DNA of 64,000 nt from Malaya genurostris (taxonomy: Eukaryota > Arthropoda > Insecta > Diptera > Culicidae): NCBI RefSeq assembly GCF_030247185.1, contig NC_080571.1, forward strand, positions 108,893,128 through 108,957,127, in the 5' to 3' direction. Below, in pieces: positions 1 to 12,800 of the stretch (position 1 is its first letter; every line of letters begins with the position of its first letter). The position numbers and the translations under genes were made by a program. The notes under the pieces are model-generated. The model did no database searches, was not told the origin of the DNA, and saw only the letters and a program-made list of their open reading frames with translations.

Positions 1-53
1 GACAACTGGCTTGTGCGACCAGTGTCCTATGCATTGAACGGCCAACCTAATCC
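1..53 (-). repeat. tRNA-derived SINE fragment, cut by window edge
   Basis: Read on the minus strand, it has a tRNA-like segment with GGTTGGCCGTTCAATGCATA as a degenerate box A. It is closely related to the SINE pieces at 13116-13322 and 49257-49345 (shared core GACAACTGGCTTGT). The box B end lies before base 1. Confidence 0.6.
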
Positions 54-119
54 CGATCAGTAACGAAGTAGCAACCAGGGGTGGTCGCTCAAGTATCCGG
101 CCGCACCCTGTAAATAGAG

Positions 120-196
120 TGGCGTTCACTTTTGATATGAACTAATTTTGTTACCTAGATAGTGACAAAAATAGTTCATATCAAAAGTGAACGCCA
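120..196. repeat. 77-bp near-perfect palindrome
   Basis: Arms 120-154 and 162-196 are inverted copies matching at 33 of 35 positions around a 7-bp loop. They start TGGCGTTCACTTTTGATATG. It lies in the Rim intron downstream of the last visible exon. It could be a tiny foldback MITE; no target duplication is obvious. Confidence 0.85.
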
Positions 197-667
197 ATCT
201 ATTTCGGTTTGATAGCCGAAATATAGACTGATTCATCTTAACTTCACGCCCAACTTTGGATTAAATACTAGATCTTGTGGTATGAACCATTGCACGCATT
301 TCAATCAGACTTTTTGACAAAGCAAGGAGCATAATCAAATTTTAACTTCATATGATTGCAAATATGTTATAGGATATCAGCCTTCTGAAGCACTCTTTGA
401 CTGTAAAATTCATATGAGCTGTGGTTCGATCGTGTAATCATTTATTTATAGTGCGAGCCTTAGAGAGAAAGTAAAGAAACCAAGAAGTAATGATATTTGA
501 TTGAGTATCCCAGAAACTCTAAAGTTAGAAATAATAATAAACTACTGTCAGACCAGAAGAGACATCGCAATAGGTACACTACGAACTGCAGATAAGAACG
601 AACGCAAATCAGAGCACAGGCAGTGAAGAGATTTTAACCCTTCAGAGGGCGCACGTGAGATACATAC

Positions 668-805
668 TGTTTCTCGAATGGACTCCTGATGAGGTTGTAG
701 TATATACCATTCCGGTTCATCATCAAGCGGATGCGTAGCCAGCTCTATAATCACTTCTCCAAGGAAGTCATTGGCACCGTATCGAACGTAGTCCCATAAA
801 GTAAC
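668..805 (-). CDS. Rim: Rim exon: C2A domain end
   Basis: A 138-nt exon (phase 0 to 0) from acceptor CTTCCACAG before GTTACTTTA to donor GAAACA/GTATGT. It encodes V-T-L-W-D-Y-V-R-Y-G-A-N-D-F-L-G-E-V-I-I-E-L, then H-P-L-D-D-E-P-E-W-Y-I-L-Q-P-H. In the third calcium loop the central Asp of synaptotagmin-like C2 domains is Val (W-D-Y-V-R), again consistent with a non-calcium-binding RIM C2A. Coding continues downstream, outside the window. Confidence 0.92.
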
Positions 806-3800
806 CTGTGGAAGAGACTCGTTAGTGTTAGTGTGTATACAGGAACCGTACGATGCTGTTCGGTCCATCACCCACCTCTAATAGACGGTTTTGGAGATCG
901 GCTCTCCGGAAGCCTTCGTACACGAATGTTTGTCCCCACCTAGGATCGTTGGTTAGAGCAAGCGTTTTCGTTCGTCGTTTCGATTTTTCACTTCGATCGG
1001 GAAGTAAACAAATCTGTTGAAAGAATATCGATTTAATATCATTGCGATCAATGTGCATCAGAAGGTACTTACTTTGGCGTAAGGATTTCGTGCTGCGCTG
1101 TTGATTCTCGATACAAGTCCTGCTGCGCAGACGACTGTCACGATCAGTTGAAGGGAGCTCGGTTCAAACCCCAGCTTCAACTGAATCCGTCCACCAACAC
1201 TATTTTCCTGCTGCGCAACCGTTGCAGTCGGTGTCAGTCTGTTTGGGTAACGAAGGTTGGTGGAATAGTTGCGTACACTGTGTAAATCCGGTGATCCAGG
1301 AGACGTCACTAGTACACTCGGTTTATCACGTCGCTCGTAGCTTTCTGTGAAATGAATATCATATGGTAAGTATGGATCATTTTCAGTTCCACAGTAGGCA
1401 CAAACAATTACATAAAAATCCAAACGAAAAAAAAATAGGACATTGATGTTCTTAGATCCCTAATTTTGGATAACCTAATAACACCTTTTAGGTAGCACAT
1501 AACTGCTGTTTGACGCCGAAATTTTGAGTTTGCCAAGTTTGGTTACTACGTAAAATGTCTTCTACTGACGGAAAATTCATCTGCTAACTAATACCTTCTC
1601 TGTGATGCGTTTGAACTCGTATCGAAGAATGAGAGTTCCGCCAGGATGCTTGAGTATTTTCGCGATTTATCTGTATCGCACGTGTTACGAGCAATTCTAC
1701 CGACGGTTCCAGTCTACTATCACTAACAATTTCGTACACGTCTAGTGCAGATTTACCGCGCAACGAATTGCCGTTCCATTGCACTACTTCGTCACCTGAA
1801 AACGTGTGAATTGTAACCAAAAATTGCAAGTAAACTGATCCGTAATAACCCCACACAGCACACAGCTACAGTAATGGATGGTACAGGCTCAACCATAAAT
1901 CGAAGGGTTCAATCTCAAGTATTGGCTATAGTTCAACGTCTAGCTACCTTTAAAAATTCAAGTTCCCGATTCCCGCAAACAAAAGCTTTTGCTAATTACC
2001 TGGCCTAATGTGTCCTTCCTTGTCGGCAAGCGAGCCCCGCTGAACTTGCTCAACGATCGTTGCTCTCTCGTCGTTTGGTAGCACCTGACCACCTCGAACT
2101 TTAAGTCCTAAAACATCTTCACCGTCAATATTTCTTTGCAGTACCATGTGACCAATCATACGACTACCATCTGTCGACACTTGCCAACTTACGGGGTTCT
2201 GTGTGAAATTTCAAATTCGATGTTTGCTTCATTCATGCGTTGACTTTGTATGTACTGGTGTATCGAATGTCACGCTTATTTACTGAAGGAAATCTACTAC
2301 CGGAACTTTCATTCCAACAAATCAATAACCAGAAACAATTTCGTTCAGTAACACACTGTGGCCAATTATTCTAGTGATATCATGATTAAATTGTGTAAAA
2401 CAAAATATAAATGACATGTTGATGTGTAAATCAAATTCAAAACGAATCGAACCCAGATTTTTTTTTCCATAATTTGTAGAGAAGGTGAACTAAACAAGCA
2501 TATAGACAGATGACAATAGTGAAGTGATGTGCATCGAAAACAGGCATCGACACTGAATGATAAAATAAGGACCAAAACGGAGAGGCATACGAAGACCGAC
2601 CAAATGGAAAATTATTTCAGTGTATTTACAGTTCAAGTGAGGGAAAATCGATTCATTCGAATCGAACTTAATCACGGAGAGCGAAAAATCAAGTGCCCTT
2701 CACTGACGAGCAAGAGAAGAAGACAGACTAGGTCTTTGGTTCGGTATACAATATATAAATACATACAAACATGTCGAATCGAGAAAGAAAATGTAGACGT
2801 TGCATGACGTAGACAGCATCAATCAGGCAAATAACAGATGATTGCACGAGGAAGCTCTACACTGTAAGAAGTCCTATTGAGAAGAGTAACGGCAAAGTAC
2901 AGCAGAGAACTAAGGCTGTGGAAGTGAGTCAAGTTCAATGGAATGACATCTCAACCAGTCGTTTCATGCATTTCTTTTTTTTTGCGAAAGCTGATATGCT
3001 CGAAAATCATAACATATACGGAATTGATTGTACTATTGTGGTATAACTAAAAGCAGTTAATTACGTATTCAATGAAATTAGTTTATCAGCTGAAAACTGC
3101 TGTCACGGATAAGTAGGGCGATTCTAGCAATTTGGCATAACGGTCGCTGTTTGCGTTTTTGGATCACAATGTTTCTCGGAAGTCTGAAGTCTAGTGAAAT
3201 ATTCATATGCACTAGTTGTTGGAATGCGATTTCTATAAACGAGCAGCATATAAAGCTGCTTAGCAGATAATAAGATCAATTCTTAAAGAGTTAGTGAGCT
3301 ACAGATTGTTTTGTAACAATTATACTTTCCAAATTAGTACTTCTCCTTGCATTTGTGATTAATTTGAAGTAAAGTGTGCGAGTTCCAAATTATCCAAAAA
3401 TATACTCTGATAGTGGCGAAACTTCTTACGCGATAATTTAGATCGTGCATAGTAATGCAATGAGTTGTAGCGACATCTGAACGACAGCTTGAATTACTTT
3501 GAACAGTTATGAATATGCCACAAGGTTCATATTGTTATGTAATTAATTTCTGCACATATCTAACGACTACAAAAGACATTTCTTCATGACACCAAATTAT
3601 TAAGAGTATATGTGACTGCTAATAACGTAGGTTCGATATAAGCCAATGAAATTTTTCAAGTACCCGATTAACGAAAAATTACGTAACTTGAAGCATTCCA
3701 TACCTAACAATTCTATTTATTGTTAGCTTCAACTAAAAATCCGAAACCGACCGACTCCGATATATTAATCAGAAATCAGGTTGATTAATGAAGTTGGTTA

Positions 3801-6800
3801 GGATAGGTTTCTTTATTAGAAAAACTTTTGATGATGATTTTTAATCCTAACCAAAATAAACTAAAATCACCCAAAAATTGGATTGATTTGAAGTAAAAAA
3901 CATATTTCGAAGACTCTAACAGTTAAAGAATATTCACTGCAGAATGCATTTCAGTTAAAATAACTGAATAATTGGTTGAAACGTCTGATACACTTTTTGC
4001 TCCAATGCACACTCGTAACTTTGCTGTTAGTGTGTCATTATTCAGTTCAACAAATGACACCTCATTGAAACGTTTCATCTTCCGTTCTGGGTCATTGTTA
4101 GTGATGTCAGATCTACGGAAATCTCCGTAGATCTACGGATACGAAAATTTTCGGATGTACGGAAATCTACGGAAATATAATTATTTCTACAGATATCTAT
4201 AAAAATTGATATTTTTAAACGGAAAACTATGGAAACTGTTTGCCTGACTACCAGAAAAAAGGTCTTTCCCTGCTTTGCACCGTTGAAGTTTCCAAGAAAA
4301 ATGTCAGTCTACGGAAACGACATTACAACTATCTGGCATCGCTGCATTGTCAGACTCCATTGTACTCGGGTAGAAGTGATTTTGCAACCCAAAAGCAAAT
4401 TTTTTGATTAAAACCTAACATTTCAATGGTAGAAATTAACATTATTTAGTTTGATTAGGAATTTAAAATATCAAAATTTAACAGAGTCCGCATGAGAAAA
4501 TAACAACAGAATATAAAATTCTGTCAGTGTAATATTAAAGAAAGAACAAAATATTTAAAGACGACGAAATTTTCCGGTTTTTGATATTCTAGTATTCAGG
4601 ATAGAATAATATCGTAGGTATTTCTTTTATCTAATTCTAGTGCAGTTTTTCAACTGTATTTTATTGGTGATAGATCTACTGGATAAATTGGATTTAATAA
4701 AATTGGAATTCCTCATCAATAGTGAAATAAGATATAATAACTAATTTTGATGCTAAACAGATATTGTACAATTTCTTGATTTTATCGAAGAAACATCAAG
4801 AAAATATCAAGTATCGCTATGACAACACAGAAACATCAAGATATGATGGTAAAAATGGTTAAAATTTGTACTAAAGCTTGCTTCATTTAGAATTGGAACA
4901 AACTTTTGCTCATATTGTGGCGCTCCTGGTGGACGGATTTGGAAGTTCTTGGCGCCCACGTGACGGGAATTTTGTCAGCTTAACGTATGATTTTTGACAT
5001 TCCGCAAATCGACTGTACTTTGTAAGCATTCAACATGGAAGCCGAAAGAAGGGAAAAAATTGTGCACAGTTATTTGGAAAATCCATTGTGGTCTGCATCT
5101 AGGCTAGCTAAACAGCTGAAATTGCCCAAAAATACCGTATGGCGCGTTATTAAACGGTATAAGCAAACATTGACGTCGATTCGGAAGCCTCAAGCCAGTC
5201 GTCGGAGTGGAACTATCGACCAGAAACTGCGTGGTAAGATTTTGAAGACGATTAATAGGTATCCTAAACTGTCGGACCGTGATTTGGCCAGAAAATTCGG
5301 TGCTGCCCATAGTACCGTGAGGAGAACTCGACTCCGGGAAGGAATCTAGTCGTATCGAGCTAGCAAACAGCCAAATCGGACCATAAAACAGAATAGTGTG
5401 GTCAAAATTCATGCTCGAAAACTATATAACCAGGTGCTGACTAAATTCGCCGGGAACTATGTCAAGGCTGACTTCGGGCGAATCCCAGGTCAAAAATTTT
5501 ACTTGGCAACGGCTCGAGGGGATGTTGCAGCCAAATTTAAATTTGTTTTTGCCGACAAATTTGCAATAAAATTTATGTTTTGGCATGGCATTTGCAGCTG
5601 TGGCAAAAAAACGAAAGTTTTCGTTACAAATAAGACATCGACATCGGAACTATACCAAAAAGAGTGTCTCCAAAAACGAATTTTGCCGTTCATTCGATCC
5701 CACGACCATCCCGTAATGTTTTGGCCAGATTTGGCAAGCTGTCATTACAGCAAAGTCGTTCAAGAATGGTATGCAGAGAAAGGGGTCTAGTTTGTTCCGA
5801 AAAACCTTAACCCACCCAACTGCCCCCAGTTCCGCCCTATTGAGAAATACTGGGCAATCATGAAGAGGAGACTCAAGGCAATGGAAAAGGTTGTCAAAGA
5901 CATCAATCAGATGACGACCTGGTGGAATAAGATAGCTAAAACGATGGACGAAGAAGGTGTGCGCCGCCAAATGAGCCGTGTTACAGAAAAAAATTCAAAA
6001 ATTCCTTCGAAACCGTGACGAATAATTTTATCCGTATTTTTTCTTAAAAGTATGAAAAAAACGCTACATTTGTATAAAAAAAAATCTTGATTTCAATAAT
6101 AAATAACTGAAATACAGGCAATTGTCTTTGTTCCAATTCTATCTGAAGCAAGCTTTATTTTGATCTTTGTTTGCTATTCACATCTACCCGGGTAACGTTG
6201 CATTGCATTGTAAGCTACCTGCAAGATGAATGGCAAATGACAGCTTAGGAAAAACAACAAATCGACAGTCCCACGACAAAAGGGCCTTACTACAAATGAC
6301 AGTCTCTCTTGTGTACTTTTTCTTTCACGATTTACCACACTGATTTCATAGTTGACGCCTAATTCTTCGCAAAACTCTCAAAGTAAAACCACAAGCTTTC
6401 GATTTATATTGGAGACTTTTGAGAAATTGCAGTAATGGCTTCGTAATAATCAAAAGAGAAAGTAAACAAAGAGAGGCTCTCATTTTCAGTTAGGTCCCTT
6501 TGTCGTGGGACTATCGAATTGAGTAGTTGTACTAAATATTACCAAACCAAACATTGTAGTTGTTTAGCGATCACGGGTTTTTGTGTGTAATTTATAAAAA
6601 AAACTTTTCTTACTAGTAAGCCAGATTATTCCGATAAACTTGTGCGAATATGAAACATATCACTTCCTCTCTTTCTTAGAGAATGTCTTTGAAAGCAAGT
6701 GCTGGCCTTTAGTACAAGCAAACCTCTACCAGTATTCTTAGATATAAGTTTTCAAATTTAAATTAATTCACTAATGAAAAAAATTTAGCTATAGTTAAGG

Positions 6801-9800
6801 TTTGAGGACAGAGATTAATTTTCAGAATGATTCATTGAGTTTAGCGGTCGTGTTGTATTTTTTTCTGACTGAAGAACAGCTGAAAATTGGAACGCTCGGG
6901 AATGCATACCTCTACTTGTTCATCGAATATCTCGGCTTTGAAGGCTTGTATCATAAATCTACCGTGACAAAGTCTTGATAATTTAGTTTAGATGCGATTA
7001 GTACTTAAAAACGTATACGTTATTGCGATAAAAATAAAGTCTTGCATTTTTCTGTGAAACAAAGTCAGTTTCAATGCATCCGCCATTTTTTTCGCTTTGG
7101 TTTCCTGATAGCATTTTGAAAAAGAAGAGAGAAATAAAATTGGCTCGACAAGGCTGCCAAACACACAGACATTCAATCTTTGTGAAAGTTGAATATTTTT
7201 TCATTGTTCATTGGAATCCATGTAATGTACAACCCATACGATAGATTAATGTGATAAAACTTCTCATCAAAATAATAAATTGTATGCTGTCAACCCGGTA
7301 CAGTTTGCTCATATACGAGAGAGTACAAGAGAAATACGATGCGCAAAGGAAATTGAGCGAGCCACGTGGTCGATTCAAAACTCAACACGCGACCCTCTGT
7401 CCTCATACCCTAAGGGCTGAGGCCAGTAGGTCGCGTAAAACCACGTGGCTCGCTGTGCGTATTATATTTCTCTCCATGTTCTCTCGCAAATGTGCAAAAT
7501 GACTCTCGATGTGGCCGAGTGGCCAAGATAGTTTTGATATTTTCTGTTACAAGTTTGACTACATCACATAAAATCCAATAAAGCTACCGCTTGTTTGGCA
7601 GCCTTGCTGAGCCAATTTTATTTCTCTCTCATGTTTCGTTACGTTACTAGGGAACTGGAGCAGAAAACAATGGCGTCACCATAGAAATCGACTTACCTTC
7701 ACAAAAATGACATTCCCTTCATTTTCTATCGCGACAACATATATCTTTTTATGCACTAATCGCATCTAAATTAAATTATCTAGACATTGTCAGGATAGAT
7801 TTATGATCCATGCGTTTTAAGGCGAGATATTCAATGAACAAGTTGAAAGACGGCGTTTTCAGCTATGCAATTTTTCCTTCAGAAAAAAACGACTTTCCCG
7901 ACCGCTAAAGTCAATGAATCATTCTGAAATTTGCACAGAATAATTTAAACTAATTTTCTAAGAGATTGTCAGTTGGGTTTTTTGATATTCGTCACCGTTT
8001 CTGAGAAAATCTGATTTGAAGCGTGAAAATAGCCCTCTAAATCACCCTACAACACACTGGCCTTTGCCCTTAATAGAAATACGCACGGCGAGACTGCTTT
8101 TAGTACAAGAACGTGTCGCGAACAATTTCCATCACTTTTTGAGACCGAATATTGGTATGATTATGAAAGAAAGAAGTTATCCGAAGATAACGCACCCGGC
8201 AGTCCAAGTGGCAGGTGACTCAGTAAGCCATGTCAAAACGTCTCGAAGCAATGGGACTGATTCAGAAGCCAGCAAACTGGATTCTGTACGACTTGAACCC
8301 AAAAACACCGAGTTCCCTTGGTTTTCAACAGTTATTTCACTGGTAAAATCGAACAGTAATTGTAACTTTTGAACTTTGCGGAGAAAAATATTGCAATAAA
8401 GGTGCAACGCGAAAGGATCATCTATCCGTGAAACGTCATGAGGGAAGAAAATAGATTATCAAATGTGATATTAAACAAACACTGTGGAAAGAGTTCTTGA
8501 TCGGTACTGAATCCAATTTGATCGTCTCTGAAACCATTTACCATACCATACCATTAACAGTTTTAACGGTTTCTGTTCTGATAGGCGATTTGTAGATGTG
8601 TTGAATTGAGTCAACCTCCTATAAAGTCTGACCAGGCATGATCAAAACACTGCACCGTTTCGTACGGGATACACTCGTTCTTACAAACACGAAAGAATTC
8701 AACTCTGTTCTCCGTGCCAGAACTCTATAGCAAACACCATGTGCATCAAATGAAACTCCGGTGTCGGTGTATGTGCACGATTGTTGGAACCGGTGTTTCA
8801 AAAAGGTCTATTCGCACTTAGCCGATCAGACCGACCCGACATTCGTTTGTTTTTCGTCTTCGGCTTTGACCGATCTGCCAATCTGGCAAAGATATTTCCT
8901 CTCCGATATTCTTGCACCATGCCGACACGCTTTTTGAGCGATCGTGTTTTACAATTCTACTCATAAAACCCAACAAGCGACTTTATCACGTTTTCGTTTG
9001 TTAAATGGAAGTTTAAATTTAATCGCCCTTATTCTGAATAACGACGTATCGTTTTTTTATCGTATTTCATTCGTATTCCTAATAACGCTAGCAAAATCAA
9101 AGGTAGCTATAATTCGACCGAACCATATTCGATCGAAAAACCAATACGACGTTATGCAGAATAAGGGCGAATATTTGTACAATGACTCACTATCGTAGAA
9201 CTGACTCGATTAAGTGGCACCAATTAACCTTGATATTCCATAATGCTTAACACAATGTCGTTGGTCTCCTGAGTATATATTTGAGCAATGTAGAATATTT
9301 ATTAATACCATTTTGATTTTTAGTAATATTAAAAAGTTTAAAGTTTTGGTTTAAAACGAAAAACATTTCTGAACTGCTTAATTCTATACTTAATTCCGGA
9401 ATTATAATAAAATGATGCATATGAAATGTACTTCAACTACAATGTAGGTGTCGGTAATGAGCTCTTTTTTTTAACGTTGCAAACTTGAAATTTATACAGA
9501 TATTTGGAAATATTTATCGAGCCTCTTTATCTATTTTCTGTGTTTGTATCAAGCTCTAACTTTGAACGATATCGTGTGACAGGGATGACGACTTTCTACA
9601 ACCAACCTCTTCAGATGTTGCAAATACAATTTTCCGGTCGGTTAACTGTTTAATGAAACCAAGAGATGTGATTAATTTTTGATCAGTTCTTCTCATATGC
9701 ACACAAAACCACGGAAAAGGACAGGCTCTAGTCAATCGCAATGTATTATAATCGCAAAAAAGATGATTAAACACTCTTATGTAACATAGTTTTTACAAAG

Positions 9801-12800
9801 GAAACTGGAGAGTTCATATTCCAAAAATTTAAGTTTGCACTTGTAACATCTCTCAGGATTAAAACTGTTTAAAAATTTACTACCCAAAATCCAAAATCAT
9901 TATGCTATACTGTGCTGCCATTCCTGACGCCACATATAAAATGACTACGTTCTAGTAAAGATATTGAATCCTGCAATGAAAACCGTTCATTACTATAACT
10001 TACAGCCGCAATCAAAGATCGTGTACGTTGTTCTTGAAAATTTCTAGAATGGGAATGTTTTGAAGGTTTATTTGAGATCTTAACGCTTTTTGTAAGTACA
10101 CCGAAACTTCCTTTACGATTTATCTAAGCTATACACTTTCGATACACTAACATATTCAATGATATATTTTGGGTTTTGAAAGTGTTTTGAACTCAGTTTT
10201 TACTTTTCATCTCTGACAAAAGCCTGGATAGTCATTCATGGACCCCATAAATCGCAAAAATAAAATTTGGCAGTACACGAAATCACAATCTCCTCCTTAC
10301 CGTGGAGATGCTCTACCACTACTAAGCTAAGCAATACATCACGGAGCTAAGCAATACATCACGATCTCATTTGTTCGTATCGTTTTATCGATGCGCTAAA
10401 AATTGCTTTGGTTTAACCTTAAATAGTGTAATGTTTACATCGATCGATTTTTTTCAGAATCAGTCCAGAGATTACAGTGATGTTAAAGACATACAAACTG
10501 GTTCGAGCATTTCTTTCGAAAATCTTTATCCATTGAAACGATAGATCTGTAAAATGTACGAGATCCTTCATTCATACCCTTGGATCCTGAGTGATCATGA
10601 CATTCAAGGAGTATCAACCAAAAAAGCGGAAAGATCATTGCGTTGTGAACCATGGAACGTTTACGATACCGATACCAATACTAAACTGAATGAACCAAAT
10701 TCTTCGGTTCACTGAACAACAAAAATGTCCATCTCCTCTAACGCGTGACGAAGAGCAAGTGTATTTTCTCCCCTCGCATTGGCAACATTAACAAAAGCTC
10801 CTCTCTTTTACACATATAAACCACATATACAGTATGCACGAATCATGAAAGCGCGTGTTCATTTTCTTTCACATTTAGCACCGGATCACACCAAAGTGCT
10901 AGAGAAGTGCTCTCAAATTCTCTGAGTTGGACGCAGGTATTTTCACCGTAGTGTACACGCCGGTGTACACTCTGGTGTACGGTACGCTTAAGAAAAGTGT
11001 GGGACTCGCATATTCAGCAATAATACGATTTATCGTTGCATTTTGTTTTTCCCTACTGCAATAAATATTCTCATAGCAAAGCCAGCTCTACTCTCAATAA
11101 ATTAATAAAAGCCAGTGCGCGCGCCACTTCTGCTCTCATTAGTTTCACCTCTTTAATTGAAAACGCATAATGACGAAATATTTAAAGAGAGCTTTTTTAT
11201 TCCACTACGTGTCAGAATTGAATAATTTCGCATCGTGTGTAGTTCTGCGGTCGCCAGATATAAACACGATCATCTGTCAGAAAATGAAATTCCATCAACA
11301 TTATAAAGCCAAAGCTCTGCATTCTTATCAGTTCATTTAGGAGACTAAAATAGATCCCAAAGGTATATTTTTTGCTATTGATGAAAAGTTAGCACCAGTA
11401 TTAATTCCTATTTCACCATGCGCAGTTCTGTGGTCGGAAAATTTTTGTACACAATTCACACAATCAAACTAATGAAAACGGTTATCGATATTCGGAAGTT
11501 CGAAGGATGCGCGTCAGTTCTATTCGTATTCACGTCACACAGTTATTTCTCTGATATTAACCAACCGTCTTTTTGTACTTTAATATTGATGACGAAAAAT
11601 CGTAGAAGTTAAACGATTGCTAACAATATCGGCATTAGCGAACATTTGTTAATTTTAGGATAACCGCAATTTACTGTTTCGCCAAGACGATTAAAGAATT
11701 AATCAATGGCGATTAAAGAGGCACTCAATTGCGTAAATCTTCGATTGCAGAATTTTAATATTTAGACCCGTCTTTAACCTAATTATGGCCGTTCGCTGGA
11801 TTGTAGATTGGAATCCTGTCTCTTGTGAATACTATTCTATATTCACTGTCGGGATGTCTATCTCTCTATCTACTTTTGATGGATGTGAATAAAAAACAGA
11901 AAGTTAAAGTTCTTTTTAATCTACCATTTATAACCTTCCTGACAAAGGGCATAGAAACTGAAGAAATTTTCTATTGCCAAATCTAATTAAATCTAATTCA
12001 ATATCTAATATTAGTAGGAGCTAGGTATGAGCAGTTCATAACTAGTTAGGCTTTACTGATTTCATCTTTTGCACAAAAGTAGTGCATTTACTTTTCATCA
12101 TCGGTGACTGGCTCACGCAGAAAAGTTTGTCAGACATCCTCTGTATAACGATTTTTGGTGATACAATGGACACAAATCCAAAGAAACTTAGATCGGGAAG
12201 GGATTTTATGTTTGATACAGATCTAATTACTGCTGGAATTAACTATTAATTAAGTATTATGAATTTTGAATTTTGAAAAGTAAAAATTTCATTATGAGAC
12301 GCTTTAAAACTGGTCAATTTAAAAAAATATATTGTACAAAAATAGAAAAAGGATAACCCCTTTTCTGTTTCTATAGATGTAAGTTTGATGGGAAGGAAAA
12401 CCGTTTTGAAAAAAATCTAAAATGACGTACAATGTGTCAAGCTACAACAAAACAAAAGTCATCTTCCCATTTACACGATGTCGTCCGAAGTTAAACTCTG
12501 ATAAATACAAATGCTATAGGGGAGACCGGGGCTAGTTGGCTGAGTTTCGCTTTCGGAGTTTCTGTACGCTTTCTGGTTAGACATTTCGATAAACGCTTTC
12601 CTCTGTCATGAAGGTTCACCTTCTGAGCACATGTGTGATTTTTTTTTCATTCCTGTATGAAAATCAGGAAAATAGTTATTACCAATCACATACAGGGGAA
12701 AAAAGCGGCCAACCAACCACTGAGTCAGGGTAGGTTGGCCGAGTTTTAAAAAATATATGAAACACATCAATTGTATCAATAAACGTTTTCATTAGTTAAA

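Noticed and set aside
7505..7530. GTGGCCGAGTGGCCAAG resembles the 5' part of a tRNA-Ser/Leu gene
   Set aside because: No cloverleaf, anticodon arm or box B follows. It is only a short chance or relic match.
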